DNA of 44,062 bases from Catenaria anguillulae PL171. Taxonomy: Eukaryota; Blastocladiomycota; Blastocladiomycetes; Blastocladiales; Catenariaceae. A model generated the notes under the pieces. That model did not search any database. It saw only the letters and a list, made by a program, of their open reading frames with translations, and was not told where the DNA came from. The DNA lies in contig MCFL01000198.1 in the NCBI GenBank assembly GCA_002102555.1, positions 1 to 44,062 on the forward strand, written 5' to 3'. The position numbers and the translations under genes were made by a program. The stretch's first letter is position 1. Every line of letters starts with the position of its first letter. Below are positions 1-10,187 of the stretch, piece by piece.

Positions 1-863
1 CGGCGATGGCGGCGTGGGGACGTGCGCAGTATTTGAACCTTTTGCAGGGCTGCTAACGATCGTCCGCGATGAGATGAGATACGCAGAGTTTGCTGCCCAA
101 TTCACACCCGCATCTGCGCATGCCCAGGGACAGGCACACATGACAGCCTGTGTAGGACAAGATCTCAGATGATCTCGAGCCTTGCGCCCAGCTCACGACA
201 CGGCTGGTGGCACTTACTTTATCAAACCGGGCCGCGATTGGCTACGATATGTGCACACGGCACTCAGGCTCCAGGAAATGAATACACTGTCACTGACGCA
301 GCTTGAGCTGGTCATGCATGCTTGCAACACTCGCGTCTGTGGTTGGTCGTGCAACCAATTTGCTCTTGATGGATCGCTCGCCGCCCTGCCAAACCTGCAC
401 TTGCAAGCAGAGCTGGAAACAGCCGGTTGCACCACGGCCCACAACCCACGGGCCGGGAGGATATCGATAGGTGTCTGCCCAAACGTTCATGCCACATGCA
501 TGCCCCAGACGGTGTTGCCCAGAACCGACCGCTCAGGAAACATGCGGCGCGGATGGCAAGTATGCACGAATGTCGGCCGACGCGTCGACGAAAACTGTCA
601 CGCAAACACCGAGATTCAACAACCGATCGAAAGGAGCGCATGATCGTACAGAACGTCAGGTGATCTGCTGAGCCACCCGAGCCATCTGCTATCTCCCTCA
701 GCCACAAGGCACGCGCAGCTGATCAGCCCGCCGAATATCTCCCACCAGACAAAAAATCCATATCGCATGGACGAAAGCATGTGTGACGCGGTAAGTCGAG
801 AGCCAGTATTCCAGAATAAGCACAGATGCGAACAGTTGAAAGAAAAGCAAAAAAAGATGAGAC
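1..863. other. Unassigned left flank, no supported gene
   Basis: I see no gene here. The longest open frame (182-643, plus) does not start with ATG, matches no family I know, and is overlapped by equally long open frames on the other strand, as expected for GC-rich noncoding DNA. The stretch ends where the inverted repeat begins, and nothing in it resembles the DNA outside the right arm. It could hold an untranslated end of a gene beyond the window. Confidence 0.5.
849..855 (-). terminator. Pol III terminator of left tRNA-Arg
   Basis: A run of seven T on the minus strand, 12 nt past the tRNA 3' end, is a standard RNA polymerase III stop. It lies just outside the inverted repeat, so this terminator is not shared with the other tRNA copy. 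Confidence 0.7.
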
Positions 864-867
864 AAGC

Positions 868-939
868 GAGCACGGGGAGGTTCGAACTCCCGGCCTTCGG
901 TACCGGAAACCGACGATCTAGCCACTGATCTACGCGCCC
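868..939 (-). tRNA. tRNA-Arg (anticodon CCG)
   Basis: The 72-nt minus-strand sequence folds into a full cloverleaf. There is a 7-bp acceptor stem (GGGCGCG with CGTGCTC, two G-U pairs), a 4-bp D stem GATC/GATC, a 5-bp anticodon stem TCGGT/ACCGA with loop TTCCGGT (anticodon CCG, reading CGG arginine codons), a 5-nt variable loop, and a T arm GGGAG-TTCGAAC-CTCCC. No intron is present. It is identical to the copy at 34897-34968 and points outward from the repeat, divergent from the nexin gene. Confidence 0.95.
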
Positions 940-1136
940 TTGTTGTTTTCGAGAGCGAACTTTCCACCCAGGACGGCAACGCCACGAGAAAAGGTCCGCG
1001 GAAAAAACTCCACCAGAGATCGCTGCCAGCTACCAGTAAAGACGGAATGGGCACTGACGTCGGCTTTGAGCATGAATGCGCTTGGGTGGACATTTGCACG
1101 TTGCAATATGGAGCGCATCAAGGGCGCAAGTCAATG

Positions 1137-1184
1137 CATTTCCATTTCCATTTCCATTTCCATTTCCATTTCCATTTCCATTTC
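1137..1184 (+). repeat. (CATTTC)8 microsatellite
   Basis: Eight perfect copies of CATTTC lie in the presumed 5' leader of the nexin gene, about 120 nt before its ATG. The equivalent tract in the other arm (34683-34700) has only three copies. Confidence 0.95.
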
Positions 1185-1306
1185 CATGAACCAACCCTCA
1201 TCAACTACCGTGACCAACGTCAATCAACACCTCCCCCAGCACCCTGACCGTCAACACAAACACACACACACACACAGCCGCAACCAACGATAAAGATAAA
1301 GACAAG

Positions 1307-4106
1307 ATGGCGTCGTCCTCAGGTACTGGTGCTGCTCTGCTGGCCATTCCCACCTTCCTGGCTCGGGTCGCGTGGAGTACAGTCGTTGGCGCCGTTGGCG
1401 TGGCTGGCACTTGCACCGTGATTGCCCTCGCCATCCAGCTCTACCTTCACAAGTACCCTGAGCCGCCGCCGCCCGTGACGGGCATTGGGCCCATGCGCGA
1501 GTCGAGCGTGGCCGCCAAACAACTGTACAGCAAGGTCTTTGCCGAGCACCACGCCAAGCTCACTGCCGAGAGGGATCGCCACTTGGCGGGCAAAAGTAGT
1601 AGTACGACGACGGGGGCGGTCGCCGTGACAACAACTGCACGCTGCTCGCCCGAGTCTGCCTCCGCGTTGAACGAGGTCATGACTCGGCTGCTCGGATACA
1701 TCCAGCGCGACTTTGTGGCTGCCTGGTTTTCCCAAATCTCGGACGACCCAACATTTCTCGCCATTGTCGACACGAGGTTGCAATCTGTGGCTGCCGAGTT
1801 GTCTCGCCGGGCCACCCACCTGCCACTCGACGCCTTGCTGGTCGAGCAAGTCGTGCCTGCCCTGGTTGCCCACTTGGTCGAGTTTCGGCGCGCAGAGCAG
1901 GCCGTGCGTGGTGGATCTGCCGACGCAGAGGACCGTGTCCTGACGGAATCACTCGAGCTGCATGAACTGGTTGCCTCAAAGTACCTAACTGCGACTGCGA
2001 CTGCGGCGAGTGCAACCACCCACAGGTCGTCGTCAGTGCGTGTCCCCACGTCCCTTCATCCTGCGCTTCATCTCAATGGATCTACGCACTTGACCGAGGT
2101 TGCCTACTTGCGTTCGGTTGCCGACCGACTGCTCAACCTGGTGCTCCCCAATGCACCCGAAATGTCGAGTCCCATCACCCGCTCGCTGGTGCGCGAAATT
2201 GTGGCCAACTCGGTGCTCAAACCCGTCATGGATATGCTGAGCGACCCGTACTTTTGGAACAATTTGGTCGACCATTGGGCAGGAAAAGCCGTCCGCGAGC
2301 TGTATGTTTTTGCCGCCTTCTCATTGGATCATCATCCCTCGGGATTTGAGTATATGTATGTATGTGTACATGCTGATGCTGACATTCGTTTGGACTGTAT
2401 TAGGGCCATGGTGTTGCGCTTCCGTCAAGTACTCGAGCGGCAGACGGGAAACAGCATGGACACCCCGGGCGCCACGACCACAACAGCGGTAGTCAACGTC
2501 AATGTCAACGTCACCTCGCCCAAGGCGCACGACGACTTGCTCAAGTCCATCAAGGCGTCCAAGTCGCTCATCGAAGCCAAGCAGATTCGCAACCAAATCA
2601 TCATGCAAGTCCGCCGCCGCCGAATCGACATCATGGACCGATTGCCAACCGACGTGGTCAACGGCGTCAAGGTGACCGACATTATCAAGCACATGAACAA
2701 GCTGCTCGAGGCCAAATCCAGGGTCGAGAAGCGTATCGAGGCGCTGGGTGGGCCCGCATACGTGCATCGCAACCGGACCGTGGGCCTCTCGTCGCAGCAC
2801 TTTACACTCAGTCAGCTGCTTGCATCGCCTGCTGGGCTCGGATACTTTATGGAGTATCTTGACCAAACCAAGCGCACCAACTTGCTCCAGTTTTGGCTCA
2901 TGGCACAGAGTTTTCGCGAGCATCTGACCGCCTTGACCACAACCGCGACCACAACCCGACCGCGCCACTCCAACACGGCCGCCTCAGATGCAAACGAAGA
3001 CGACGACGACGACGACGACGACAAGCTCGTGGCCATGATCCAGAGCGATGTGCAGTCCATGCACCGAACCTTTTTCGCACCCAATGCGTGTCCACAGTTT
3101 ATTCAGCTTCCCCTACACTTGTCGCTCCAAATCACCGAGCTGCTTGCCACCATCACCAGCCCCTCGTTCGAATCTGCATCACTATCACCGTCACCATCAC
3201 CATCAGCCAACGCTTACTTGTATCAGCCCATTCTCGACGCGCAGACCTATGTGTTTCAGCTCATGGAGTCGCAGGATTTCGCGTCCTTTGTCAAGTCGGA
3301 TCTCTACTTGTCACTCATCAATGACCCTGCATTCTCTTTGCATGTCGAAAACATCACTCTGCCTACGGCTCCTTCATCCTCTTCTGAGGCCGTTTCGACT
3401 TCACTCGATTCCAGCGGACCAGTTGCCGATTTGGCACCAGCGGCGTCGCTGATACCTTCAAACGTGACCAGCGCCCCCTTGGCAGATGGTGGTGCAGGCA
3501 ACAGTGGCGCCGCCGTGCTCGACTTGCGCCAGCTCACCGAAGAGTCTCTGCTTCCCACGGATGCCGTCGAATCCGTTGCTGCCGAATTGCGATCCATCTT
3601 GACCACCACGCCGACGCCGACGCCCGCTGCTACTGCTGCCGTTCAAGTTGCTCCTCTTTTGCCATCAACGTCGCCACCCGCCCCCGCAGACAGCCACGTC
3701 AACGAGGGGAGCCAGCGTGACAATGCGGATCACGGGGTTCAACCGGCAAATGTTGCTGGCCTGCAGCGACACCGGTCAGGAAGCTACTCGTCGTCGCGCT
3801 CGCGTCAATCCGTCGGTTCCGTCCTGTCTGTCGGGTCATCATCGTTGCTCAACGCCAACACCGACGACCCAAGCCTAACTCGCACGGACGATGCCGCAGC
3901 TGGTTCGGCAGTGACCAGTCTGCGCCAACAGCTCGACCGACTGGTGCAGCAAGAGGCCATTGTCGACTCGCTCCTGGCAAGTGCCAAGCGTTCGGGCAAG
4001 AACACGGAGCTGGTGTCGGTCCTCACCAAATCCAAGGCCACTCTCCGGGACGAGATGCGTGAGCTCATGTGGCTCGAGATCCAAGAGCACAAGCGAGCCC
4101 AACAGC

Positions 4107-4150
<44 letters not shown>

Positions 4151-5766
4151 GCACAGGCGTCCGAGTCTGCATTTGGAATGTTTGGGGGTCACGCAAGTGC
4201 AAGTGGTGAATGCTCTGTCACTGTTGTGTCGCACCGCCTCGAGTTGGATTCGACCACGAACCGCGAGTATGTCGTGTACCTTGTCCAAGTGCAGCACGTG
4301 CTTGACGGTGCAACGGCTGCTGGACCCGCCTGGACGGTGGCCCGCCGCTTTTCCGAGTTTCTCTCGCTGCACTCTGCACTCAAGTCGCAGTTTCCGCACA
4401 TCATGTCGCGCCTCGAGCTGCCGAAAAAGGCGCCCAATGCCATTCTCGGGGCCACCATGTTGTCGTCACTAGCCGCGTCGCGGCAAGACAAGCTCGCAAA
4501 GTACTTGGAGACACTGTGCATGCACCCGCAAGTGTGCGCCTCGCCCGCGTTCCGGTCGTTTATTTGCCAGCAGGATCTGGGCTCGGTCACGGCCGCACGC
4601 ATCATCATCTCGTCATCGTCTTGCTCGTCATCATCTACGCTTGCCTCTGGATCGGGGTCGTCAACCACGGCTGCAGCGTCGCGACTGGGTCAGTCGGGTG
4701 TGGCACTCGTCAAGTCGTGGCAAAGGAAGATTGTCAGCGGAATCGAGTCTCTTGGTGGCGGCGATCCAGTTGGCGGTGGCCCAGGCACATCTGATGCGCT
4801 CGTGTCATCGTCCACAGTATCGTCGTCATTGTCGTCATCGACTTGGACATCAACCACTTCGCTTGGTGGACCCTCGTCGCCGTCTTCAACAACAGGGGTG
4901 GCGTCGTCCCTTCACAACTTACTGCGTCCTTCCACCGCGTCAGCAGCACCAGTTGCACCATCCGCAGGGACAACAGCGGCAATGGCTGTCGACCAGGCTG
5001 GTTTTGGCCAGGGTCTGCTGCAAGGGCTTGTATCGAGTTTTGGCGGCAGCTCCGAGTCGGTTCACGGCCAAAAAGGGACTGCTGCGGGATCTGGCGCAGA
5101 CCCAAATGTGACCAGCGTGGACTCGGGCAGTGCATCCGACGTGCTCAGCGACTTGTTTATCGAGATCTTTGAGCTCAAGGAAAAGAACAATTGGCTGCGT
5201 CGCCAAGCCATTGCCATCGTGTTGCAGCAGCTCTTGGGCGAGACCATTGACCGGTACGTAAATGTATACATACTGCTTTATGACGGACATTGTTTGGGGT
5301 GAACTCTCATTTTTGCATTGATTGTTCATTTTTGTAGAAAGGTGACTGGCACAATCGAGTACTTGACATCGCCCGAAATGCTTCATTCGTACCTTACCAT
5401 GCTCACCGACTCGCTGTGGCCCAACGGGCAGTGGCGCGGACACTTTGCCTCGCCATGCGACGCCGAGCGAGAACGTGTCAAGCAGTCGGCAAAGAACAAC
5501 ATGATGCTCTTGATCCCTGGTGCGCTTGCTTTTTCTGTATTGTCCCCATGTTCGAGTCAATTGTATTGACCGGCAATCTCGTCTGTATGCGCTCTCTAGA
5601 AACGATGAGCAGTATCGTTGGCAGCAAGAACGCAACCAGGGGCGCAATGCGCCTGTTTTCCCTGATGCAGAACCAGTTGCTCAATCGGCACCTTTTGTAC
5701 ACTATACTCGACATGATTGTGGATGCCCTCGCAGCAACGCCGCCGGTCGGTGTCGGCGGGGAGTAG
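1307..5766 (+). CDS. Sorting nexin, PXA-RGS-PX-Nexin_C (Mdm1/SNX13 type), copy 1
   Basis: Exons 1307-2301, 2404-5253, 5338-5519 and 5600-5766 give 1397 residues. This architecture belongs to ER-anchored tethers that bind phosphoinositides and work at ER-vacuole/endosome or lipid-droplet contacts (Mdm1, SNX13, SNX14, SNX25). Domains in order: an N-terminal hydrophobic anchor (about 9-46); PXA (about 117-347); an RGS-like fold (about 458-637) interrupted by a poly-Asp run; a long Ser/Thr/Pro-rich linker; a 17-Gln tract; PX (about 933-1055, with RRFSEF and a Pro-rich PPK-like loop LPKKAP); a second Ser-rich linker; Nexin_C (about 1248 to the end). The last two introns restore the Nexin_C frame (LLIPE-TMSS join, then RGAMRLF and LNRHLLYTILD). 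Intron 1 is 102 nt with no in-frame stop. A near-identical inverted copy lies at 30110-34562. Which family member it equals is uncertain; the architecture is clear. Confidence 0.93.
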
Positions 5767-6030
5767 TCACCCATGATTTGCGTTTGTCTGGTTCCTGCTG
5801 TCTGTACATTTGTATTTGTTGTATATTTATATGTACATTTTTCTTTAACGTTGAACGAAGAAGGTCTCCGATCATTGTGGCACTTCGTGGCGTTGGCGTC
5901 GTCCAACACAAGAGCAGCTTCAACATTCCCACTCTCCTGTTGCTCTGACTTGAGTAACCCATCAATGTAATACGGAACAAGACCCACCAAACGACCTTCC
6001 CGCCACCGACGCCACCGAAAGACCTCAGCC

Positions 6031-6873
6031 ATGACCCAAATCGAAATCGAGCCGAGCACACTGGCCATCGCTACCTTGATCCTGGCACTGCTCATCTCCA
6101 TCGCCATTGCCGTCTGGCAACGATCCTCTGCGCCGTCCAAGTCCGGCTCGCGCAAGTCCAAATCCAAGTCCATCTCCTCGACCGTTGCTGTGATCGGCGC
6201 GCCCAACGCCGGCAAGTCTGCCTTGTTTGCCAAACTCACGGCCGGCAGCTTCCCGTCCCTCCCAACCTACTCGTCCATGGCAACCAACCAATCGCCACTG
6301 CCGCTGGCCGCCGCAAGCCACGTTGCCCCGACACTGATCGACTGCCCGGGCCACTCGCGCCTGCTCGCCGAGACACACAAGCACCTGGACCGCAATCCGC
6401 GCGTGACGCTGGTCGCTGTCGATGCCACGGCACTTGCAGCGACAAAGCGCGATGCCGCCGAGCGGCTGGCGCTTGCCCTCGACCATCGGACGCTCCCGGG
6501 CATGGGCGTGATTGTGGTGGCCACAAAGGCCGATAATCCTCTGGCCATGCCTGTGAGTGCAGTCAAGGCCGCCCTCGCCGAAGAGGTGCATGTGCTGAGG
6601 CTGGCGCAGGAGGCACAGTTGGGGACAACAGATGATGTCGATGGTCATAGTGATGAGGACGAGGACGATGCGAGTCATTTGCGTGTGCGGCGCAAGGGCG
6701 CACTCGCTGGCAAAGGTAAGGGCACGCCCGAGGCTGAGGTGGAAAGCAACAAGCAAAGCTTGGATGATTTGGATGTCAAGGTTCTTGGCGTGTCGGCAAA
6801 GTCAGGCAAGGGGATTGAAGAGCTTATGACTGTGATTCGTCAGGCGTTTGGGGTTGCGACGACGACAGAGTAG
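6031..6873 (+). CDS. SRPRB: Signal recognition particle receptor subunit beta
   Basis: A single 280-residue exon. SR-beta is a small ER-membrane GTPase that holds SR-alpha at the membrane and so helps dock ribosome-SRP complexes for cotranslational import. The sequence shows one N-terminal membrane segment (about 11-29), then a short Ser/Lys-rich linker and a GTPase domain: P-loop GAPNAGKS (56-63), G3 DCPGH (104-108), G4 TKAD (165-168, replacing the usual NKxD) and G5 SAKSG (255-259). The G3 form with Cys-Pro before Gly is typical of SR-beta rather than Ras-like proteins. An acidic insert (about 200-215) precedes the last strand. The start is the first ATG before the membrane segment. The gene follows the left nexin copy by 264 bp on the same strand and converges on NDUFS1. 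Confidence 0.9.
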   Translation: MTQIEIEPSTLAIATLILALLISIAIAVWQRSSAPSKSGSRKSKSKSISSTVAVIGAPNAGKSALFAKLTAGSFPSLPTYSSMATNQSPLPLAAASHVAPTLIDCPGHSRLLAETHKHLDRNPRVTLVAVDATALAATKRDAAERLALALDHRTLPGMGVIVVATKADNPLAMPVSAVKAALAEEVHVLRLAQEAQLGTTDDVDGHSDEDEDDASHLRVRRKGALAGKGKGTPEAEVESNKQSLDDLDVKVLGVSAKSGKGIEELMTVIRQAFGVATTTE

Positions 6874-7145
6874 ATTTCGCCTTTTATGGTGTTGTGAATG
6901 TACAGTCTCTCCAAAGCAATGGATTAGCGCATTAACTGTGAGTGTGTATTGTATGATACTGGGAAAGAGGCAAAAGGGTCTGGAAGCAAATCAAATCGGT
7001 GGGGATGGAACAACACTGGAGCAACTAGAACAGAGCAGAATGAAAACAAATAAACATCAGACATCGATAGCAGTCAACAAATCCGGATGACGGCTCTCAA
7101 AATGAGAAACTACAAGATACAAACAAACGTTCTACCACAATAAAT

Positions 7146-9415
7146 TCATGCATCCTTCTTGGTAAACTTGACCGAGCACTTTGCCATGGTCGACGACGCA
7201 CGCGAGATCGGGTCCGTGAGGTAGAAATCGTCAATGATCAACGACAATGGCACGCCAGAGGGCTTGGCGGCGGTGACGGATGGGACCGCTGCGGACAATG
7301 CCTTTGCGACGGGCACGACCGTTGCGGGCTCGAGCGACGAGTAGGAGACAAGCGTGGGCGATACTTCGTGCATGCGTTCGCGCACTGCCTCAATGTCGTC
7401 GTACGGCAACCGCGATCCAGAAACCTCGGAAAGCGCACGAATGATTTGCCAGTCGTCACGGGCAACGCCGGGAGGCGACACGGCAGCGACCGTGGACTGT
7501 GCGCGGCCCTCGGTGTTGACGTAAGTAGCCGACTTTTCCGTGTAGGCGGCGCCGGGCAAGATGACGTTGGCGAGCGAGGCGCCGTTGTCACCATGATGGC
7601 CTTGGTACACGACAAAGGCGTCCTTGGCAACGTCCTTGGCGTCCACATTGTCTGCATTGAGAAGGTACACAAACTTGGCCTTGCCCGTGGCTTGTGCGTC
7701 GTACCCCTTGTACCCGGCATCAAGGGCGGCAACGTGACTGGCAGCACGGTGCAGCACGGCAACACCGTTCCATTCGGGCTGCGACAGGTTGGGCACCTTG
7801 TCCTGGACGAGCTGCTGGACGGCAGACAAGATGTACTTGCTATCGGCATGGCCGTACACCCCCGAGCCAATCACAATCATGGGCTTCTTGGCCTTGGCCA
7901 AAATGCCTGCGAACTCGTGCGAGCCGTCAATCAACTTGGACAGCGCCTGGGCAGACTCGCCAATGTGGTGCACGTCGTAGTTGAGCTCGGGCTTGGCGCC
8001 AACCAAGGCAATCTCGGACCCGGCGAGCCATCCCTTGCGCAGACGGGTGTTGATGATGGGCGCCTCGTGACGTGGGTTGGTTCCAATCAAGAGCACAGCG
8101 TCGGCGTCCTCCACGTTGCGGATGGCCGTGTTGAACAGGTAGGTGGAACGCACATCAGCCGATTGCGGGAGCGCTGCGTCCACGGCAAGTTTGTCGGCGC
8201 CCATGCGATGGAACCAGTCGCGCAACGATACGAGCGACTCGGCATCGGCAAAATCGCCCGCCACGGCCACCATCTCGTTGGCATTGGTCGATCCGGCGGC
8301 ATCGGCCACCACCTTGAGTGCCTCCTCCCAGGTCGCCGGCACAAACTCGTCACCCTTGCGAATCAGGGGCGTGGTCAGGCGCTGGCGGCGAAGACCGTCG
8401 TACGCATAGCGGGTCTTGTCGGAAATCCACTCTTCGTTGATGTCGTCGTTCTCGCGGGGCAAGATACGCATCACCTCCACGCCACGGGCGTCAACGCGAA
8501 TGTTTGAGCCAACGGCATCCAACACATCAATCGACTCGACCTTGCGCAACTCCCAGGGGCGCGCCTTGAACTCGTACGGCTTGGCCGTGAGCGCGCCAAC
8601 GGGGCACAGGTCGACCAAGTTGCCCGACATTTCCGAGGCAATGGCCTTTTCCACATAGGTGCCGATCTGCGTGTCATTGCCACGGCCCGTGGTGCCCAAA
8701 TCGGGGACGCCTGCCACTTCGTTGGCAAAGCGCACGCACCGCGTGCACTGAATGCATCGAGTCATGGTGGTCTTGACGAGCGGGCCCAAATCCTTGTCCT
8801 CAACGGCACGCTTGCCCACGGGCTCGGAAAAGCGGGACCGGTCGCCGCCGTACCGGACACTTTGGTCCTGCAAGTCACACTCGCCACCTTGGTCGCAAAT
8901 CGGGCAGTCGAGCGGGTGGTTGGCAAGCAAAAACTCCATGACGCCCTCGCGGGCCTTCTTTACGACGGGTGTGTTGGTCTTGACCTTCATGCCGGGCATG
9001 ACGGGCATAGCGCACGAGGCAACGGGCTTGGGCGATTTCTCCACTTCGACAAGGCACATGCGGCAGTTGCCCGCAATGGCCAGGCGGTCGTGGTAGCAGA
9101 AGCGCGGGATGTCGACGCCGGCCTTTTCACAAGCTTGGATCAAGGCAGCGCCTTGCTCCACTTGGACAGGCTTGCCGTCAATCGTGATTTCAACCAGGCC
9201 CATGCGCGGCCGCGAAGTGGTAAACGTGCGGATGGCCGTGGTGGGTGCTGCGAAGAGTGAGGAGAGCGATGGCGAGGTGTCAGCCTCCTTAGCCTCCTTG
9301 TGTTGTGACGAAGGATTAGCAATGGCAACAACGCACCAGAGCTGGACCCAGAGGCGGCAGCGGCGGCAACAGCCTTGCGGACTGCCAATGAGCGCGAGAC
9401 GGCGGATCTGAACAT
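7146..9415 (-). CDS. NDUFS1: NADH-ubiquinone oxidoreductase 75 kDa subunit, mitochondrial (complex I)
   Basis: Exons 9337-9415 and 7146-9247, split by an 89-nt GT-AG intron, give 726 residues, matching the usual ~727. The protein is the largest matrix-arm subunit of respiratory complex I and carries Fe-S clusters in the chain from FMN to quinone. Exon 1 encodes an Arg/Ser/Ala-rich mitochondrial presequence (MFRSAVSRSLAVRKAVAAAA) and joins in phase 1 to TTAIRTFTTSRP. Next come the 2Fe-2S ferredoxin domain (RFCYHDRLAIAGNCRMCLVE, later SCAMPV), the His/Cys cluster site HPLDCPICDQGGECDL, the 4Fe-4S site CIQCTRCVRF with distal CPVGAL, and a molybdopterin-oxidoreductase-like region to the C-terminus. 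The start at 9415 is preferred because the longer open frame to 9584 reads through the intron and lacks a targeting sequence. Confidence 0.95.
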
Positions 9416-10187
9416 GGTGGTGGACTGTGGTGGTCGGAACGGATGAAGTGACGTTTGGTGGTTGTGGGTGTGTTGGATCGGCTGTGGGTCGGTGATGGTG
9501 ATGGACCGGACGGTGGCGGGATGACAGGATGGGCGCGGAAGAGGTCGGATGGCAGTGAATACGGAGGAATGCAGTGGCGGGCACTCAGAGATTCATGACA
9601 ATGGCAGACGTTGGGTTAACGTTGGGTTTGGCCCACTTGGAATTGCAATTGAGCGGCTGCTGCGTTGAGTGAGTGAGTGTTGGCGATTTAAATTTCCCTT
9701 TTCTTCGATTAACCCCATTTCGATCGATCGATCGATCGGCATTGTCATCACCCAGCAGTGGCACGCCGATCCGACTCGACCGTAGCACCCACCCCTGGTG
9801 CCTGTATATATTGGATGAAAGGAACCAACATCGAGTCATAAATATAAATACATGAACGTTTCAATATCGCAACGTTGACAACAAAACGGCAAACGACAAA
9901 GACAAGAAGGGACCCAGGAACCAACCGGATCCGACGATGGAGTCAATGCAAGTAGAGTCCGAAAGACGAGAAATGCAATGTAAATCAACGGCACACTACT
10001 ACATAAATACATCAAGAGAGAGAGAGAGAGAGAAGACACGACTGCTTTAAAGAAAGAGAGAACGTGAGATGAGGGAAAACGCGTGTCGACTGGAAGGAGA
10101 AAAGGAGAGGGAAACTAACAAAATCATGCATGTCCACTCACGACAAATCGGAGATCGGTGGCACGGATAACATGCCTTTGACAGGGG
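9416..10187. other. Intergenic, NDUFS1 promoter side and GATA gene 3' side
   Basis: I see no gene. The stretch holds a CGAT tetranucleotide run (9721-9738), an (AG)n run (10015-10033) and AT-richer DNA with TATA-like stretches around 9805-9850. The left part should carry the NDUFS1 promoter and the right part the 3' end of the GATA-factor transcript. Both genes are read on the minus strand. Confidence 0.6.

Larger units (their letters stand above)
864..5812 (+). repeat. Left arm of a ~4.9-kb inverted duplication
   Basis: This arm matches the reverse complement of 30064-34972 almost base for base. It holds a tRNA-Arg gene, the shared promoter region and a complete sorting-nexin gene. The outer edge is about 5 nt beyond the tRNA 3' end; the inner edge is about 45 nt beyond the nexin stop codon. 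Differences from the other arm include a CATTTC microsatellite (8 units here, 3 there), a polyglutamine tract (17 versus 15 codons), at least six changes in the ~200 bp next to the tRNA, changes in introns 1 and 2, and a few amino-acid changes. Edges were placed by eye and may be off by several bases. Confidence 0.97.

Noticed and set aside
182-643. 153-residue open frame, plus strand
   Set aside because: It has no ATG start, no family resemblance, and overlapping open frames of similar length lie on the other strand.
7368-8507. 379-residue open frame opposite NDUFS1
   Set aside because: It is an antisense shadow of a long GC-rich conserved exon; the minus strand encodes clear Fe-S motifs.
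9416-9584. Longer NDUFS1 start at 9584
   Set aside because: That frame reads through the 89-nt intron and lacks a targeting sequence; splicing to the ATG at 9415 gives a good presequence and the normal length.
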